A DNA stretch of 64,000 nucleotides, from assembly GCA_018806915.1 (NCBI GenBank), contig JAGKQI010000096.1, forward strand, positions 1 to 64,000, written 5' to 3'. This DNA is from Phytophthora colocasiae (taxonomy: Eukaryota > Oomycota > Peronosporomycetes > Peronosporales > Peronosporaceae). Each line of letters opens with the position of its first letter. Positions within the stretch are counted from its first letter, which is position 1. Below, in pieces: positions 1 to 10,217 of the stretch. The translations under genes were made by a program, and so were the position numbers. The notes below the pieces were generated by a model. It was not told the DNA's origin and searched no databases. It was given only the letters and a program-made list of their open reading frames with translations.

Positions 1-410
1 TGGTGACCCTGACGTAGAAGCTCTTAGATAAGATAAGTTATCTATGAACAATTATTACTTGAAGCACGCAATATATTGTGGTGGCAGGCCATTTTTCGAC
101 GGTCCCGATGTTGATACTGTCTTGCACTTCCTTTGCTGAAGGAATCACCGCCAAAACGACGTCACCAACGTTTGCTTCTATCCCGATACGCATCCAATTT
201 TTACATCACGGAAGAACACACTGTCGACGTTGACTCCTTCGAGAATGGAATTTCTGCAGCGATTCTGGGAAAAGCCCAGCAAAAGTAACTCGGACAGAAT
301 AGAATAGTATTCATTACCATTAGTCAGAATCTGTCGTCCGCTTCAAGTCCTAATTCGTGTTGGCCGCAACAAATTCGAACTCATTCGAGAATCTCCCGCC
401 TGGATGAAAG
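1..410. other. intergenic, no gene recognised
   Basis: This is the upstream flank of the CRN gene. I see no continuous reading frame with protein-like composition on either strand; the frames opposite the CRN start are shadows of it. It may hold the promoter of the CRN gene, but no element stands out apart from AT-rich stretches and the small dyad AGATAAG...TTATCT near 27-44. Confidence 0.5.
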
Positions 411-2684
411 ATGGTGAACCTGTTCTGTGCAATTGCTAGCGACCCTGGAGCCGTATTTGAGGTGCAGATCGACGGGAAGGCGTCTGTTTCCGCGCTGAAG
501 TATGCGATCAAGAATGAGAAGAAGAAAAAGTTGAGAAATGTGAATGCCGACGACCTGGTGCTCTTCTTGGCGAAGAAAGAGAAAGGTGAGGGCGCGTGGC
601 TGACAGTAGAAGACGTAGCCACTCTGCACAATGATCTTGCATACCAAAACTACAAGCTAATGAAGTCTATACTGTCTCTGGAGAACGACGAGAACTTTGG
701 AGAGGATTTTAAACCGGGCGAAGGACAAGTTCACGTGCTGGTGAAGGTTCCGTTGAGTCATTCAGAGCGGCAGTGGGAGGAACTATTGCGTTCTCTATCG
801 TGGAAGGAACTATTGCGTTCTCTATCGTGGGAGGAACTATTGCGTTCTCTATCGTGGAAGGATACAACAAGGCTTTGTTCGAGTCACGGATCCACGTGGG
901 AGTATCAAGGAAAATCCGAGCTTGTTGAGACTCTAGTCCAGCCGTTAGTCGGTCATTACAACGCCTGGAAAAGGGGGAGCGAAGACAAACAAACCCACAC
1001 GCTTCATTTGGTGATGAGTGGGCCTGGGACAGGGAAATCGCGCATGCTGGACGAAATGAAAGGCTTGATGTATGAAGCTGCCGTACGATCCGAGGATCAA
1101 ACGCTCATCGACAGAATGGAGAAGTCGTATGTGTTCCGTGTGACGTTCGAGAACGGTACTCAATCAACTGGATCATTATTTAATCCAGCTATCCCAGAAT
1201 TGGACATCAGCTACCGAATGCTTTATCAGTTATGGACAGGGGACACGACATTTGGAAGGTTTTCGTTTGATTTGGAAAGGTTATCTGAATCTGATCATCA
1301 TTTCAGAATTGAAGATGTGATTGACATTCTGGCCAAACTGGAGAAGAAGGACGTGAAGGAGATGACTGTGATTTTGTGTGTGGATGGGTTTCAGCAGCTG
1401 ATGAGCGACGGCTCCAAAGACTGCGCTTTGTATCGCGTAATGCGTTCGCTCTGCGGCTTCGTGAATTCATCAAGAGCATTCGCTGTTTGTGTGTGCTCGG
1501 CAACAATTGAGAAGCCTATCAGTGAAGCGCTTGCAGGATCTCCCCAGAAGCGACTATATCTGGTTCCACCTGCATTAGATGGCGAGAAGATTTTTGAAAC
1601 AGGAACACCGGCCCAGAAATTGCTGGTGGGAGATATGGGCGGTCATGGTCGAGCACTGGAAATCTTAGACCTGGTGTTGCGAGAGCAAACGGTGGCTATG
1701 GAGGAATTGGACCCAGTCTCCGTTATTCGCAAGCTGAACGGCAAGCTACGGCTTGTATATTCGGGTCTGTTTGATCGTGGTGTGTTCACTCCTGCTGTCT
1801 GCAAAGAACTGGTGTCCGCAATTATCTCGCAACGTCGATATGATGTGACGGACACCATTGGTGGCTTGACAGTGGACAAACTTCGGAGCTTCGGTTTATT
1901 CCGACTAACCAGTGAAGGGCGTTTGGAGTGTGCCTTCATCTTTCTGGTGGAGTTAATGCGGCGTTTGCCCACTCTGGAAAATCATACCAATCTCGACGAG
2001 TATATCACGCGTGCAGTGACAACATGGCAGCCATTTGAGCGTTTCGTTGGGTTTTATCGCAAGATCAAGTCGATTGCTTTCCACGACACCCCAATTCTCC
2101 TCTCCAAGTTTCACGTTGGTGCTCGTTTCGGCAAAATCGATTGCGTAATTACCGAGCGGTCTCCACGCGAACTCGTGCAAGCTGTATCCCAGCATGATAC
2201 AAACTCTGGCTCCAGAGTCTCGTCGGTCACCATAAGTGAATATGGCTACGAGAAGATTTCAAACATGGATATCAATGGTGCGAATATGAATACAATCATT
2301 ATCAATGGTGCGAATTCCAGCGACTTGTTCATGGGAATCGAATTGACAACATCTAGTGGCCAGCAAGTCCAGTGCAACGAAGTCATCCAATGCAAGTTTG
2401 CACACACTAAAATCAATGAGGACACGTACTTTAAAGAGCGGGAAAAAGCTGTGGATGACTCGGATGTTTTTTTGCTCATTACGTCAAGTCCAGTAGATGA
2501 GTTTGATCTTCCTCCAAGATGTGGGATCGTGTCCATCGACGATTTCCCCCAATATTTTGGGCCGTTTGCCTCTCGTGCATTTCAAAGTTTATTGGCGCCA
2601 CCCGATATCAACGTAGCAGAAGGCTCGGGTGATACGACGGTGGGAAGAATTGTGAAGGAGAGGGCTAAACGGAAGCGAGAGTGA
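411..2684 (+). CDS. Crinkler (CRN) family effector with P-loop NTPase domain
   Basis: The product is 757 aa from a single exon. The N-terminus is a ubiquitin-like CRN header: MVNLFCAIAS at the start, LFLAK at residues 51-55 followed by an acidic/Lys stretch, and HVLVKVP at 108-114, where CRN proteins switch to their variable C-terminal domains. Three copies of a nine-residue unit (ELLRSLSWK-like, about 123-150) follow directly. A Walker A motif GPGTGKS lies at 204-210 and a hydrophobic strand ending in VDG (about residues 320-330, near 1385) suits Walker B. The C-terminus is nuclease-like in pattern (a strand with IQCKF near residue 662), resembling the NTPase plus REase-like layout described for large CRN proteins; that part is inference. 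CRN proteins are translocated into host cells, many to the nucleus. No classical signal peptide is obvious, as in many CRNs. The frame is intact. The last residues (KERAKRKRE) are basic and could act as a nuclear localisation signal. Confidence 0.85.
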   Translation: MVNLFCAIASDPGAVFEVQIDGKASVSALKYAIKNEKKKKLRNVNADDLVLFLAKKEKGEGAWLTVEDVATLHNDLAYQNYKLMKSILSLENDENFGEDFKPGEGQVHVLVKVPLSHSERQWEELLRSLSWKELLRSLSWEELLRSLSWKDTTRLCSSHGSTWEYQGKSELVETLVQPLVGHYNAWKRGSEDKQTHTLHLVMSGPGTGKSRMLDEMKGLMYEAAVRSEDQTLIDRMEKSYVFRVTFENGTQSTGSLFNPAIPELDISYRMLYQLWTGDTTFGRFSFDLERLSESDHHFRIEDVIDILAKLEKKDVKEMTVILCVDGFQQLMSDGSKDCALYRVMRSLCGFVNSSRAFAVCVCSATIEKPISEALAGSPQKRLYLVPPALDGEKIFETGTPAQKLLVGDMGGHGRALEILDLVLREQTVAMEELDPVSVIRKLNGKLRLVYSGLFDRGVFTPAVCKELVSAIISQRRYDVTDTIGGLTVDKLRSFGLFRLTSEGRLECAFIFLVELMRRLPTLENHTNLDEYITRAVTTWQPFERFVGFYRKIKSIAFHDTPILLSKFHVGARFGKIDCVITERSPRELVQAVSQHDTNSGSRVSSVTISEYGYEKISNMDINGANMNTIIINGANSSDLFMGIELTTSSGQQVQCNEVIQCKFAHTKINEDTYFKEREKAVDDSDVFLLITSSPVDEFDLPPRCGIVSIDDFPQYFGPFASRAFQSLLAPPDINVAEGSGDTTVGRIVKERAKRKRE
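777..857 (+). repeat. three in-frame tandem 27-bp repeats in the CRN gene
   Basis: Three adjacent 27-bp units start at 777, 804 and 831 and differ only at the first base of a unit (G or A). Each encodes nine residues of the type (E/K)ELLRSLSW. They sit exactly after the HVLVKVP junction, between the translocation header and the variable domain. Confidence 0.95.
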
Positions 2685-3119
2685 ATAGAGGCGTGACAGT
2701 AAGGACTTACTTAAGCCATATCGTTTCATATCGAGTTCAAGACGTCATCTTTTTTTAAATATTTAAAAACGTGATTCCCAAATGATTTTTCGCGTTTGAA
2801 TCCCACGCGTAATGTGATTTGGTCCCCTCATCTTGTGTATTCTCGTGTCCTGGTCGCGCTGTATGCGCAGCCTCGTCTTCTTCTTACATCTACCAGACAC
2901 ACCGGAGCGTCTTCTACATGTGTACCGAGTTTTTTTTTCAGCTTTAGCGAGTTTTTTTTTCAGCTTTTCGCCTCTCAGCCGCTGAAATTGGGTCCCTTAA
3001 CGTTACACACACCCTAGTTACACCCTAACCCTCGTTAACGTATTTATAATACGAGAACGCAATATTTTTTTGTATTATTGTTTTGTACCCAAAAGAGAAT
3101 ATCTAAAAGAACGTCGAAG
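2685..3119. other. intergenic between CRN gene and DIS3L2-like gene
   Basis: The region is AT-rich and holds no gene. It contains a perfect 20-bp direct repeat (2926-2945 and 2948-2967), each unit being CGAG, nine T and CAGCTTT, so each looks like a polypyrimidine tract plus AG. It also has a CCCTAACCCT word near 3024. The frame at 2796-3017 is low-complexity and not protein-like. Confidence 0.5.
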
Positions 3120-6100
3120 ATGGCTCACCGCCGCGTTAAAATGTCGTGGCAGGAGGCCCTGGGCGAGGAAGCAGTAGCTGAAGCTCCAGTGCAGCAGCCC
3201 AAGAGCAAGAAGAAGAGTGTCAAGCAGAAATCAAAGCGCAAGAAGCGACACCCGAACGACGTCAAGACGGAACAGGATATGGACGCAATCGCAGGCTTCG
3301 ACGACAGCTCGGAGGACCAACTGGACGACGAGATTGACACTTTCGGGGGTGCTGGCTTCGTCATGGTAGACATGGAGAGCGAGATGGACGAGTTGGCTCT
3401 GATCGCCACGGAAGAAGGCTTCGCTAGTGTGCGGGTGAATGTAAATGTGTCTAAAAAAGAAGAAAAGAGGAGGAAAAGAGATAAGAAGAAAATTGAAGAG
3501 AAAAGGGAGACATTAGAGACGCCCACGGAGTTGAAGAAGAAGAAGAAGAAGGTGAAGCAGGCACAGAAACTGCTTGAGACGTTGGAGATTGAGGAGAAGA
3601 TGGTTGAGAAGCCGAAGAAACCGAAAAAGAAGAAAAAAGAAAAACAACCAAGTGCTACCGAAGATATTGCTGTTCCTGCAGGGAATCAGAAGCAAGGGAA
3701 GGTGAAAAAGCAAAAGAAACAAGCGGAAGGGAAGAAAACTCCTCAGAATGATGAGGTGAAGAGTGCGGCAAAGGTAAACATTGCCAACGCTGCCAAAAAG
3801 AAGAAGTCTAATAAGAACGCAGGTGAAGAGAAGCACGCGGTGACGAAGGAAGCTCCATCCGAAGTGAACCTGAAGAAATCGGTGAAGAAGGACGACCGAG
3901 GGAACGGTCCAGTGACGTACTCGGAGTATTTGGATCACGATACGGTTATTCGAGGATTGGAAACGGGAGGGCTCCTTCAAGGCAAACTTCGAGTCAACGC
4001 TATGTATCGCATGGATGGATACATTACAGTGGATGGTTTGTCGATGGATCTGCTGGTGAAGGGGATGCAGGACCGCAATCGTGCACTTGATGGAGATCTT
4101 GTGGCTGTCCGACTACATCCTGAATCGGAGTGGAAGCCTTTGAATGATGAAGGGGAAAGGAGAGCAGATGGCTCAGTGGCATCCAAGCCAATGTCGTCCA
4201 CTGCTGGGGTTAACCAAAACGCGTTGCATTCTCTTTGGCTTCCGAGTGTGGAGACTGACAAGTGCTTTTTCAAACGTTCAGATGATGAAGACACGTCTGT
4301 GGATATGCTGAAACAGTCCATAAATCGCTTAAACGAGCGCATCAAAGAGTCTCACAAACGCCCGACGGCAACTGTGGTGTTTATCTTGGCTCAGGGAAAC
4401 TCTACCGGTTTTATTGGATCTTTGGAGCCCGCAAGCAAGGTGAAAGACTTGAGTAACCCGCTTTCAACCAACGATAACTACGCGTACTTCAACGCAGACG
4501 ATCAACGTCTACCCCGGCGAATTCGAATCCCCAGACTGCAGCTTCCGGATGAGTTTATTAGCCGTCCGTTGCTATACTCAAAGACAATGTTGTGCTTCTG
4601 CCGAATCAAAGCGTGGTCAACAAGGCACCAAAGTCCCATGGGTGAATTCGTGAAGACAGTTGGCGAGTACACTGGTATTGAAACGGGTATCTCAGCCATC
4701 TTAGCAAAGCATGGGCTGCAAGAGCATACGCTAGACTTCGACAGCTCAATTCTGAACGAGCTGGACGAAAAGTATGGCACAAGTGGTGAAAAGTGGCAGG
4801 TTCCCGCAGAAGAGCTTCAAAAGCGCCGGGATTTCCGTGATACTCAAATTTTTAGCATCGACCCGTACAACGCCCGTGATTTAGACGACGCTTTGCACAT
4901 TACTGCACTCAACGATACTCGTACCAAGTTCGAGATCGGCGTGCATATTGCAGATGTGACCCATTTCATGGATCACAATTCACTTCTCGACCGTGAAGCC
5001 CGTTCACGAGCGACAAGTGTCTATCTCGCCAATAGGGTGCTACCAATGCTTCCTCGTATTCTGTGTGAGAAGCTGTGTTCATTGCAATCTCAAGTGGATC
5101 GACTGGCGTTCTCTGTTGTGTGGCAGATGAATATTGATGGCACACTGGTCGACGGTGTCGAACCATGGTTTGGCAAGTCAATTATCCGCTCGTGCTGCAA
5201 GCTGGACTACGGATCGGCACAGAAGATGCTCGATGGAGCCATTTCTAGTGACAATGTGAGCGAATGGGAAGAGGATCGACGTCCGATTCCAAGTGCCAAC
5301 CGCAACATCACCAATGCGACAGTAATTCAGAGCGTCAAGGACCTGTGGAGTATCGGCGAAAACCGTCGTGCCATGCGTTTTGAGACAGGTGCAGTGAGCT
5401 TGAACGACGTGAAGTTGGTGTTTTCACTGGATGGAAAGGGAAATCCAACTCGCTATGGGTCGTATGAACTGAAGGACAGCAATCGCCTGGTGGAGGAATA
5501 CATGCTTCTGGCGAATTATCTTGTAGCACAGCAATTACTGAGAGCACATGGCCCACTTGCGTTCCTGCGTCACCACCCGCCACCGGTTTCAAGGTCGATG
5601 GATCAAGCACTGGAGCAGCTAGACAAGAGCGATATCAAACTGGATGGAAGATCGACTAAGCAGCTTACTGAATCTTTGGAACGTGTTCGACAACACCGTG
5701 GTGAAACGACGTTTGCCATCGTACAAGCGTTGATTATCAAACCTATGAAGCCTGCTGAGTACATGGTAGCTGGGAATGGTGCGTCTCCCGACTCGTGGCG
5801 ACACTATGCGCTGAATATCCCGTACTACACACACTTTACGTCGCCCATTCGTCGATATGCCGACGTTGTTGTGCATCGCCTGCTTCAGGAGAGCGTGACA
5901 GGTGTGAATACTCGGGACAGTGAAGCTTCAGAATCCAGAATGACCGAATTCACCTCAGTGGCACAGAATTGTAACGAAAAGAAGATGACGTCCAAGAACG
6001 CCGAAAAGGAGTGCGACAAGGTCTTCTTGTGCGCTTATGTACAGCACCACGGCGACATTGAAGTGACTGGTGTCGTGCTTAGCATGGGTCAGAAGAGCTT

Positions 6101-6392
6101 CACCGTGTATATCCTAGAGCTCGGTTTGGAGCAACGAATTTTCCTCCAAGAAGCGAATTTGAAGGGATCGTGGAACGAGAAGACGTCGTTGCTCTCAATT
6201 CGACTGCCAGCGCCTCCAAAGAAGAAGAATGCAAGTGAAGATGGAGAACCAGATTCCTTGTTGAATGCGAAGAAGAATTCTACGTCGGAGATGATAAAGT
6301 TGACCTTCATGAAACAGCTACGGATGCGCATGTCCACGACCAAGAAAATGCCGTTGGCCTTAGCATTCTTCGTCATTGGAGAGAAGAATTGA
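3120..6392 (+). CDS. DIS3L2-type 3'-5' exoribonuclease (RNB family)
   Basis: The product is 1090 aa from the ATG at 3120, which has a good context (AAGATGG); an in-frame ATG at 3078 would add 14 residues. The first 270 or so residues are very rich in Lys and Glu with no fold visible. Cold-shock/OB domains follow (about 280-540), then the RNB catalytic domain from about residue 570. The RNB metal-binding signature is seen as SIDPYNARDLDDALH, with the aspartates that hold two magnesium ions. TSPIRRYADVVVHRLL marks the end of RNB, and an S1-like beta domain closes the protein. No PIN domain is present, which favours DIS3L2 over the exosome subunit DIS3. DIS3L2 enzymes degrade uridylated RNAs in the cytoplasm independently of the exosome. 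No intron is needed. Confidence 0.88.
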   Translation: MAHRRVKMSWQEALGEEAVAEAPVQQPKSKKKSVKQKSKRKKRHPNDVKTEQDMDAIAGFDDSSEDQLDDEIDTFGGAGFVMVDMESEMDELALIATEEGFASVRVNVNVSKKEEKRRKRDKKKIEEKRETLETPTELKKKKKKVKQAQKLLETLEIEEKMVEKPKKPKKKKKEKQPSATEDIAVPAGNQKQGKVKKQKKQAEGKKTPQNDEVKSAAKVNIANAAKKKKSNKNAGEEKHAVTKEAPSEVNLKKSVKKDDRGNGPVTYSEYLDHDTVIRGLETGGLLQGKLRVNAMYRMDGYITVDGLSMDLLVKGMQDRNRALDGDLVAVRLHPESEWKPLNDEGERRADGSVASKPMSSTAGVNQNALHSLWLPSVETDKCFFKRSDDEDTSVDMLKQSINRLNERIKESHKRPTATVVFILAQGNSTGFIGSLEPASKVKDLSNPLSTNDNYAYFNADDQRLPRRIRIPRLQLPDEFISRPLLYSKTMLCFCRIKAWSTRHQSPMGEFVKTVGEYTGIETGISAILAKHGLQEHTLDFDSSILNELDEKYGTSGEKWQVPAEELQKRRDFRDTQIFSIDPYNARDLDDALHITALNDTRTKFEIGVHIADVTHFMDHNSLLDREARSRATSVYLANRVLPMLPRILCEKLCSLQSQVDRLAFSVVWQMNIDGTLVDGVEPWFGKSIIRSCCKLDYGSAQKMLDGAISSDNVSEWEEDRRPIPSANRNITNATVIQSVKDLWSIGENRRAMRFETGAVSLNDVKLVFSLDGKGNPTRYGSYELKDSNRLVEEYMLLANYLVAQQLLRAHGPLAFLRHHPPPVSRSMDQALEQLDKSDIKLDGRSTKQLTESLERVRQHRGETTFAIVQALIIKPMKPAEYMVAGNGASPDSWRHYALNIPYYTHFTSPIRRYADVVVHRLLQESVTGVNTRDSEASESRMTEFTSVAQNCNEKKMTSKNAEKECDKVFLCAYVQHHGDIEVTGVVLSMGQKSFTVYILELGLEQRIFLQEANLKGSWNEKTSLLSIRLPAPPKKKNASEDGEPDSLLNAKKNSTSEMIKLTFMKQLRMRMSTTKKMPLALAFFVIGEKN

Positions 6393-6533
6393 GAGAAGAA
6401 TAAACACACACACAGAGAGATTCACTTTCAATTGGTGATTGGTCTTAACGTCCAGTAGGTCTTCACCCAACGTCCAAAGTTTCTTAGCGTGGTAAAACCT
6501 CATTGGTACAGATCTGTTTGTGCGGCTATTATC

Positions 6534-6587
6534 TGCACAGTGAGCGACATATATTAATGTACATTAATATATGTCGCTCACTGTGCA
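6534..6587. repeat. perfect 54-bp palindrome overlapping the pICln start codon
   Basis: Two 27-bp arms form a perfect inverted repeat with no spacer. The core of each arm is GTGAGCGACATATATTAAT and the outer ends are TGCA. The first ATG of the downstream gene (6571) lies inside the right arm. Related imperfect hairpins occur at 28748-28797 and 63895-63955, so this is a repeat family, probably a very small inverted-repeat (MITE-like) element or a recurring regulatory hairpin. No target-site duplication is clear. Confidence 0.85.
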
Positions 6588-7295
6588 TCTTTACGGTACA
6601 CCAGGCGCGTCAAAGATGAACGTCTTGACTGCAACTGATCTAAGCGCTGATGGCGCGCCACTACTGCGCACTGGTGCGGGTGACGACGAGGAGTTCCTTC
6701 TGGCTAGTTTTGTAAATGTAGAGATCCACGCTTCAACTAGCGACATGGACGAGGACGACGACGGAGAAGCGCAGACGCTTCCTCACAGCGGCTCGAACGG
6801 AACGCTATTCGTGACCACAAGCCGTGCGATCTGGTTGGGGGCGGCGCTGGGAGCTCGTGTGGGCTACGCGTGGGAGATGAGCTCCGTGACGCTGCATGCT
6901 ATCTCCAGAGACCCCGCGGCGTTCCCAAAACCGTGTTTGTACTGCCAGATCAGCGGCCAAGACGTGTCGGAAGTGCGTTTCGTCCCGGTGGACGTCAACA
7001 CACGTATGTGACTATGCTGGAGTCTGTTTTCTATTGCTATTGCTGACTATTAGTGCTGTTCTGTGCAGTTCAAGAGGTGTTTGATGCCTTTAGCAAGTCT
7101 GCAGAAATGAATCCGGATGATGACGAGGACGACGACGATGGCTGGATCTGTGACGAGGACGAGGTGACTGACGGAGCCAAAGCTGCTCAACTGGCTGCGC
7201 ACTTTGACTCGATGCTGCAAGTGTCTCCTGGACTGGAGAATGGCGCTACGGAGTCAGGACAATTTGATGACGCGGACGAGGACAGTCTGCTGTAG
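6571..7295 (+). CDS. pICln / methylosome subunit (CLNS1A homolog)
   Basis: Spliced as join(6571..7003,7069..7295), giving 219 aa. The 65-nt intron has GTATGT at its 5' end, a CTGAC branch-like word and GCAG at its 3' end. pICln binds Sm proteins and acts with PRMT5 in snRNP assembly. The PH-like fold is recognised by the segment GTLFVTTSRAIWLG, then the pattern SSVTLHAISRD and the strand CLYCQI, matching the family's TLYIAESRLSW, ISLHALSRD and LYVMV. The C-terminal half has the family's acidic tail: DDDEDDDDGW, then an aromatic- and acidic-rich end. Residues 1-15 are encoded by the palindrome and its flank; the ATG at 6616 (MNVLTATDL) is an equally good and perhaps older start. The gene converges with RPN5, whose stop is 165 bp away. 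Confidence 0.82.
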
Positions 7296-7460
7296 TGCTG
7301 GGACGGAAAGTAGTGATAGGATTTTTTTTCAGCGATACGCTCGAGACACAAGCAGGTACTTACTTTGATTACCGCTGCATTCGTTTTTTTCTTTTAAATT
7401 GCTGGGCAAAGGATCTGTCAGCGCGTTGCGTTCGTAACGACCACTCTTCTACCAGTAAGG

Positions 7461-8921
7461 TTAGATCTTGTGGATCATGTTCTCTTTGTTGACTAAGTGG
7501 CACGTGGTCTCCACAAGACGTAGCAGCTGAGAGATGTCCGCTGCAAAAGTGAAAGAGCAGGTGTACAATTAGCGTCATCAGCTTAAAAAGAACAACAAAA
7601 CGTTGGACGGGGTACATACCCGACCAGTTGGAGAGCTGCTCCTCCGGTGAAAGAGGTCTGTGGAATGAAACGAGCTTGGCTGGGCGGTCGATCTTGGCAT
7701 AAATGGATCCGTCGCTCACCAGCGTCGAGATACTGTTCTCCGTCAACTATTTCACACACAAAACAACTGTCAGTACTTCGATACAGGCAATAACATCGTT
7801 AATGCATCACGTACATCCTCCGAAAGTCCGATCATTTTAGCGAGGTGAGGCAGACGAATGCGGTCGTAGTGTTCAGCCACAACGCGGATGTTGTGTTCAA
7901 CGACGCGAGTGTGCAGCACCTTCCACCACTCAGCGCCACGCTCCACGTGATTAAAGATCGGATGGCTCTTCAACACTGCATCCTGCTCCATCGGAAAGCC
8001 AATAATCTCTCTGGTGGTGAACTTCTTAAGCACCGCAGCATAGTCTGGCACCTTCTCAGTCAGTTTTTCACTGGCCAATTTGTGCAGCAAGTCGTTCTGG
8101 AGATTCGAGTAGGCCGACAGCACCACGAAGATCGTGGCGTGTTCCAGCGCTTTCTTCCACATCTCTTCCTTCTCCTTCACCATCTCCGTGTTGAAGATGG
8201 CCATCCAATGACGACAAAGCTCCAACGTGTTGTTCTCGTGCGTATCATATTCAATCATGAGGTGGTAGAACTTGAGTTTGCACTCCTGGAAGTCCTTCTC
8301 CTCCAAAGTACGACGTAGGATCTTCTTTGCAAGGATATTGGCTCGTACATAGTCCTTCTTGGCTAGCGTAAGTCGAACCTGTTCCAGAATATACTCCGTC
8401 TTCTCCAGCTTCGTCATAGCTCCATACGTCTCCACATGCACCTCCTGCAGGATCGTAGCAGCTTCATCAATCTCACCACGAGCCTCCTTCATCCTAGAAA
8501 GCATCTGGGTCAACGTAGCCCTCTCCTTCTCCAGGAAGATCTTGCCCTCAGCCACAGTGCGCAACGCATTGATGAGCTCCATCTTGACGGCATCGGACGG
8601 TGTTTCAGCCAGATATTCCATAGCTCTCTGCACTACAACAGTAATAGCACCAGACTTCTGGGCTCTACGCTTAGCCAGCAAAGCCACGTGGTCCTTCAGC
8701 AGCTCCCAGCGCTTGTGTTGCGCACACAAAGTGAGGATGGAGCCCACGGTCTCTTTCAGTGTAGCCACGTCGTTAGCCAGCCGCGCCTGCTTCTCCAGAG
8801 TCAGCAGCATCTCACACGCACGCTCCACATCTCCACTGGCTGCTAGGGACTGCGCCTGAGGCAGGACGCGCTGATATTCAGGGCCCAAGTCCGCCTTCTT
8901 CCCGATCTCCTCAGTGCTCAT
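7461..8921 (-). CDS. RPN5: 26S proteasome regulatory subunit RPN5 (PSMD12)
   Basis: Spliced as complement(join(7461..7540,7620..7746,7815..8921)), 437 aa, close to the usual family length. Introns are 68 nt (GTACGTGA...ATAG) and 79 nt (GTATGT...TGCAG), and phases agree. RPN5 is a PCI-domain scaffold of the proteasome lid. The N-terminal and middle parts are helical TPR-like repeats (QSLAASGDVERACEMLL...). The C-terminal PCI winged helix is seen as HLAKMIGLSED, then GSIYAKIDRPAKLVSF. The last exon encodes the typical lid helix ending LVNKENMIHKI. The third exon is only 80 nt. Confidence 0.9.
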
Positions 8922-9512
8922 GGTAAAATCTTTTTTGTATTGGATCTCTCCCCCTGCATAAAGGTGGTGTGGCTCACGTAAAAAGCCTGTTATAATGCAT
9001 TTGATGTACAGAACGTAGAATAGAGGAGATGGCTACATTATGTAGCCATCTGATAGGATTGCACTGTGGACTTGCAGTGGTCTGCAATGACCAGGATGAG
9101 AGTGAAATGAACGGTTGAGTCGTAATAACACGCTGCTCGTCAGGGTTCCGGTGCAGGAGTTTTCCCACTGGCGTATAGCGTTTCGTGTGTGAAGGGCCGG
9201 TAGACTGGACGTAGGTAGTACAGCAACGAAAGCTTAGTCGCTGTGGTCTGAACATTCAAATGCAGGATCGCATACCAGACGCAACGCAATAGGTAAGTAA
9301 AAGTGCACAACGGTTTACCGAGTGGTTGTCGTCTATTGTATAGTACCTGGCGTTGCCTACCTCGACCTAGAATCTATTATCTCCAAGTCGACCACGAACA
9401 GGGTGTGTGTGGCAAACGCGATAGATAGGTCGGGGGTTATTTTCCCCGTTGACGGCCACCACTGTCGATGGGCATCGTCGGAGCAAATTGAGATGGAAAA
9501 ATGGTCACGGGT
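8922..9512. other. intergenic with short inverted repeat, possible TE scar
   Basis: No protein-like frame. An 11-bp inverted repeat AGATGGCTACA / TGTAGCCATCT with a 3-nt loop lies at 9027-9051. The right arm and what follows (TGTAGCCATCTGATAGGATT) recur at 13101 with three mismatches over 20 bases, which could mark ends of a decayed LTR element. Confidence 0.4.
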
Positions 9513-10217
9513 TCAATATTCGGGCTGGCGGTGCTCCTCAAGTGGAGGTGACTCGCTCCCATCCGAGAAAGAGTTGAATCTTCGCTTTCGAGGAGTTCCA
9601 TCTGTTGATCCACCGCTACCAGCACCACCGCTCATCTTGAGCTTTCGGCTTCTTAAATACGTGAGAGCGTTACGTAGTTGGATCTTGGTAGGCATGAGGT
9701 CGGCACCGAACGCTCCTTGTTCATGTAGAATCGTAAGTTCCTTGTAGATAGCCATGGGCTTGACGTCCGGGTTCTCCTGCAACATACGAACAATGTGCGT
9801 CTTCATCTCCTCCGTCACCGACGTCTGCATTGGCTCAGCGGAGTCGTGTTCCTCACTCAGATGCTGGTAGGCTTGGCAAACGATGCCGGCGAATGTAAGT
9901 TGACACGTGGACATACGCACTTGTACAGGACATGCACGTGGTTTGCCTTGTTCATCCAACTCGCTCTGGTTGTTGCCTTTGGGGTGGCATAGCGCAGAGG
10001 TACACTTGGTCCACTGCACCTTCATCTTATGTTCGGTGTTGGCAACATCCACGCCGAGGTTCTCGTGGTTCATGGTGCAGTTCACGAGATGTGTGTTGAT
10101 GATGGCGTTGCGCTTGAGTGAACGACGGAATTCGTTCATCTCGGCTTCGCTCTTGGTTTCGCCGATAATGTACCAGCCTCCATCGTCCGGGTTGTGTAGC
10201 AGGCGGCGAATATCCAT
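9513..10217 (-). CDS. hypothetical Cys/His-containing protein, 234 aa
   Basis: The single-exon frame starts with MDIRRLLHNPDDGGWYI. I do not recognise a named family. Cys and His residues are arranged in the pattern of a zinc-binding fold: C-x2-MNH, then a central Cys-rich stretch with ACPVQVRMSTC and HLSEEH (about 45-125). A helical segment (about 130-195, ...NPDVKPMAIYKEL...LRNALTYLR) follows, and the tail is low-complexity Ser/Gly/Arg. The Cys/His half followed by a helix-rich KP-x-I-Y-x-L segment resembles the DNA-binding front of MULE/FLYWCH-type transposase proteins in oomycetes, but no DDE domain follows. It could be a domesticated fragment or a free-standing regulator. Composition is protein-like and the frame is clean, so I think it is a real gene. 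Confidence 0.55.
   Translation of the reverse strand: MDIRRLLHNPDDGGWYIIGETKSEAEMNEFRRSLKRNAIINTHLVNCTMNHENLGVDVANTEHKMKVQWTKCTSALCHPKGNNQSELDEQGKPRACPVQVRMSTCQLTFAGIVCQAYQHLSEEHDSAEPMQTSVTEEMKTHIVRMLQENPDVKPMAIYKELTILHEQGAFGADLMPTKIQLRNALTYLRSRKLKMSGGAGSGGSTDGTPRKRRFNSFSDGSESPPLEEHRQPEY

Noticed and set aside
3012..3032. CCCTAACCCT-like words, possible interstitial telomere repeat
   Set aside because: Only two imperfect units; not an array.
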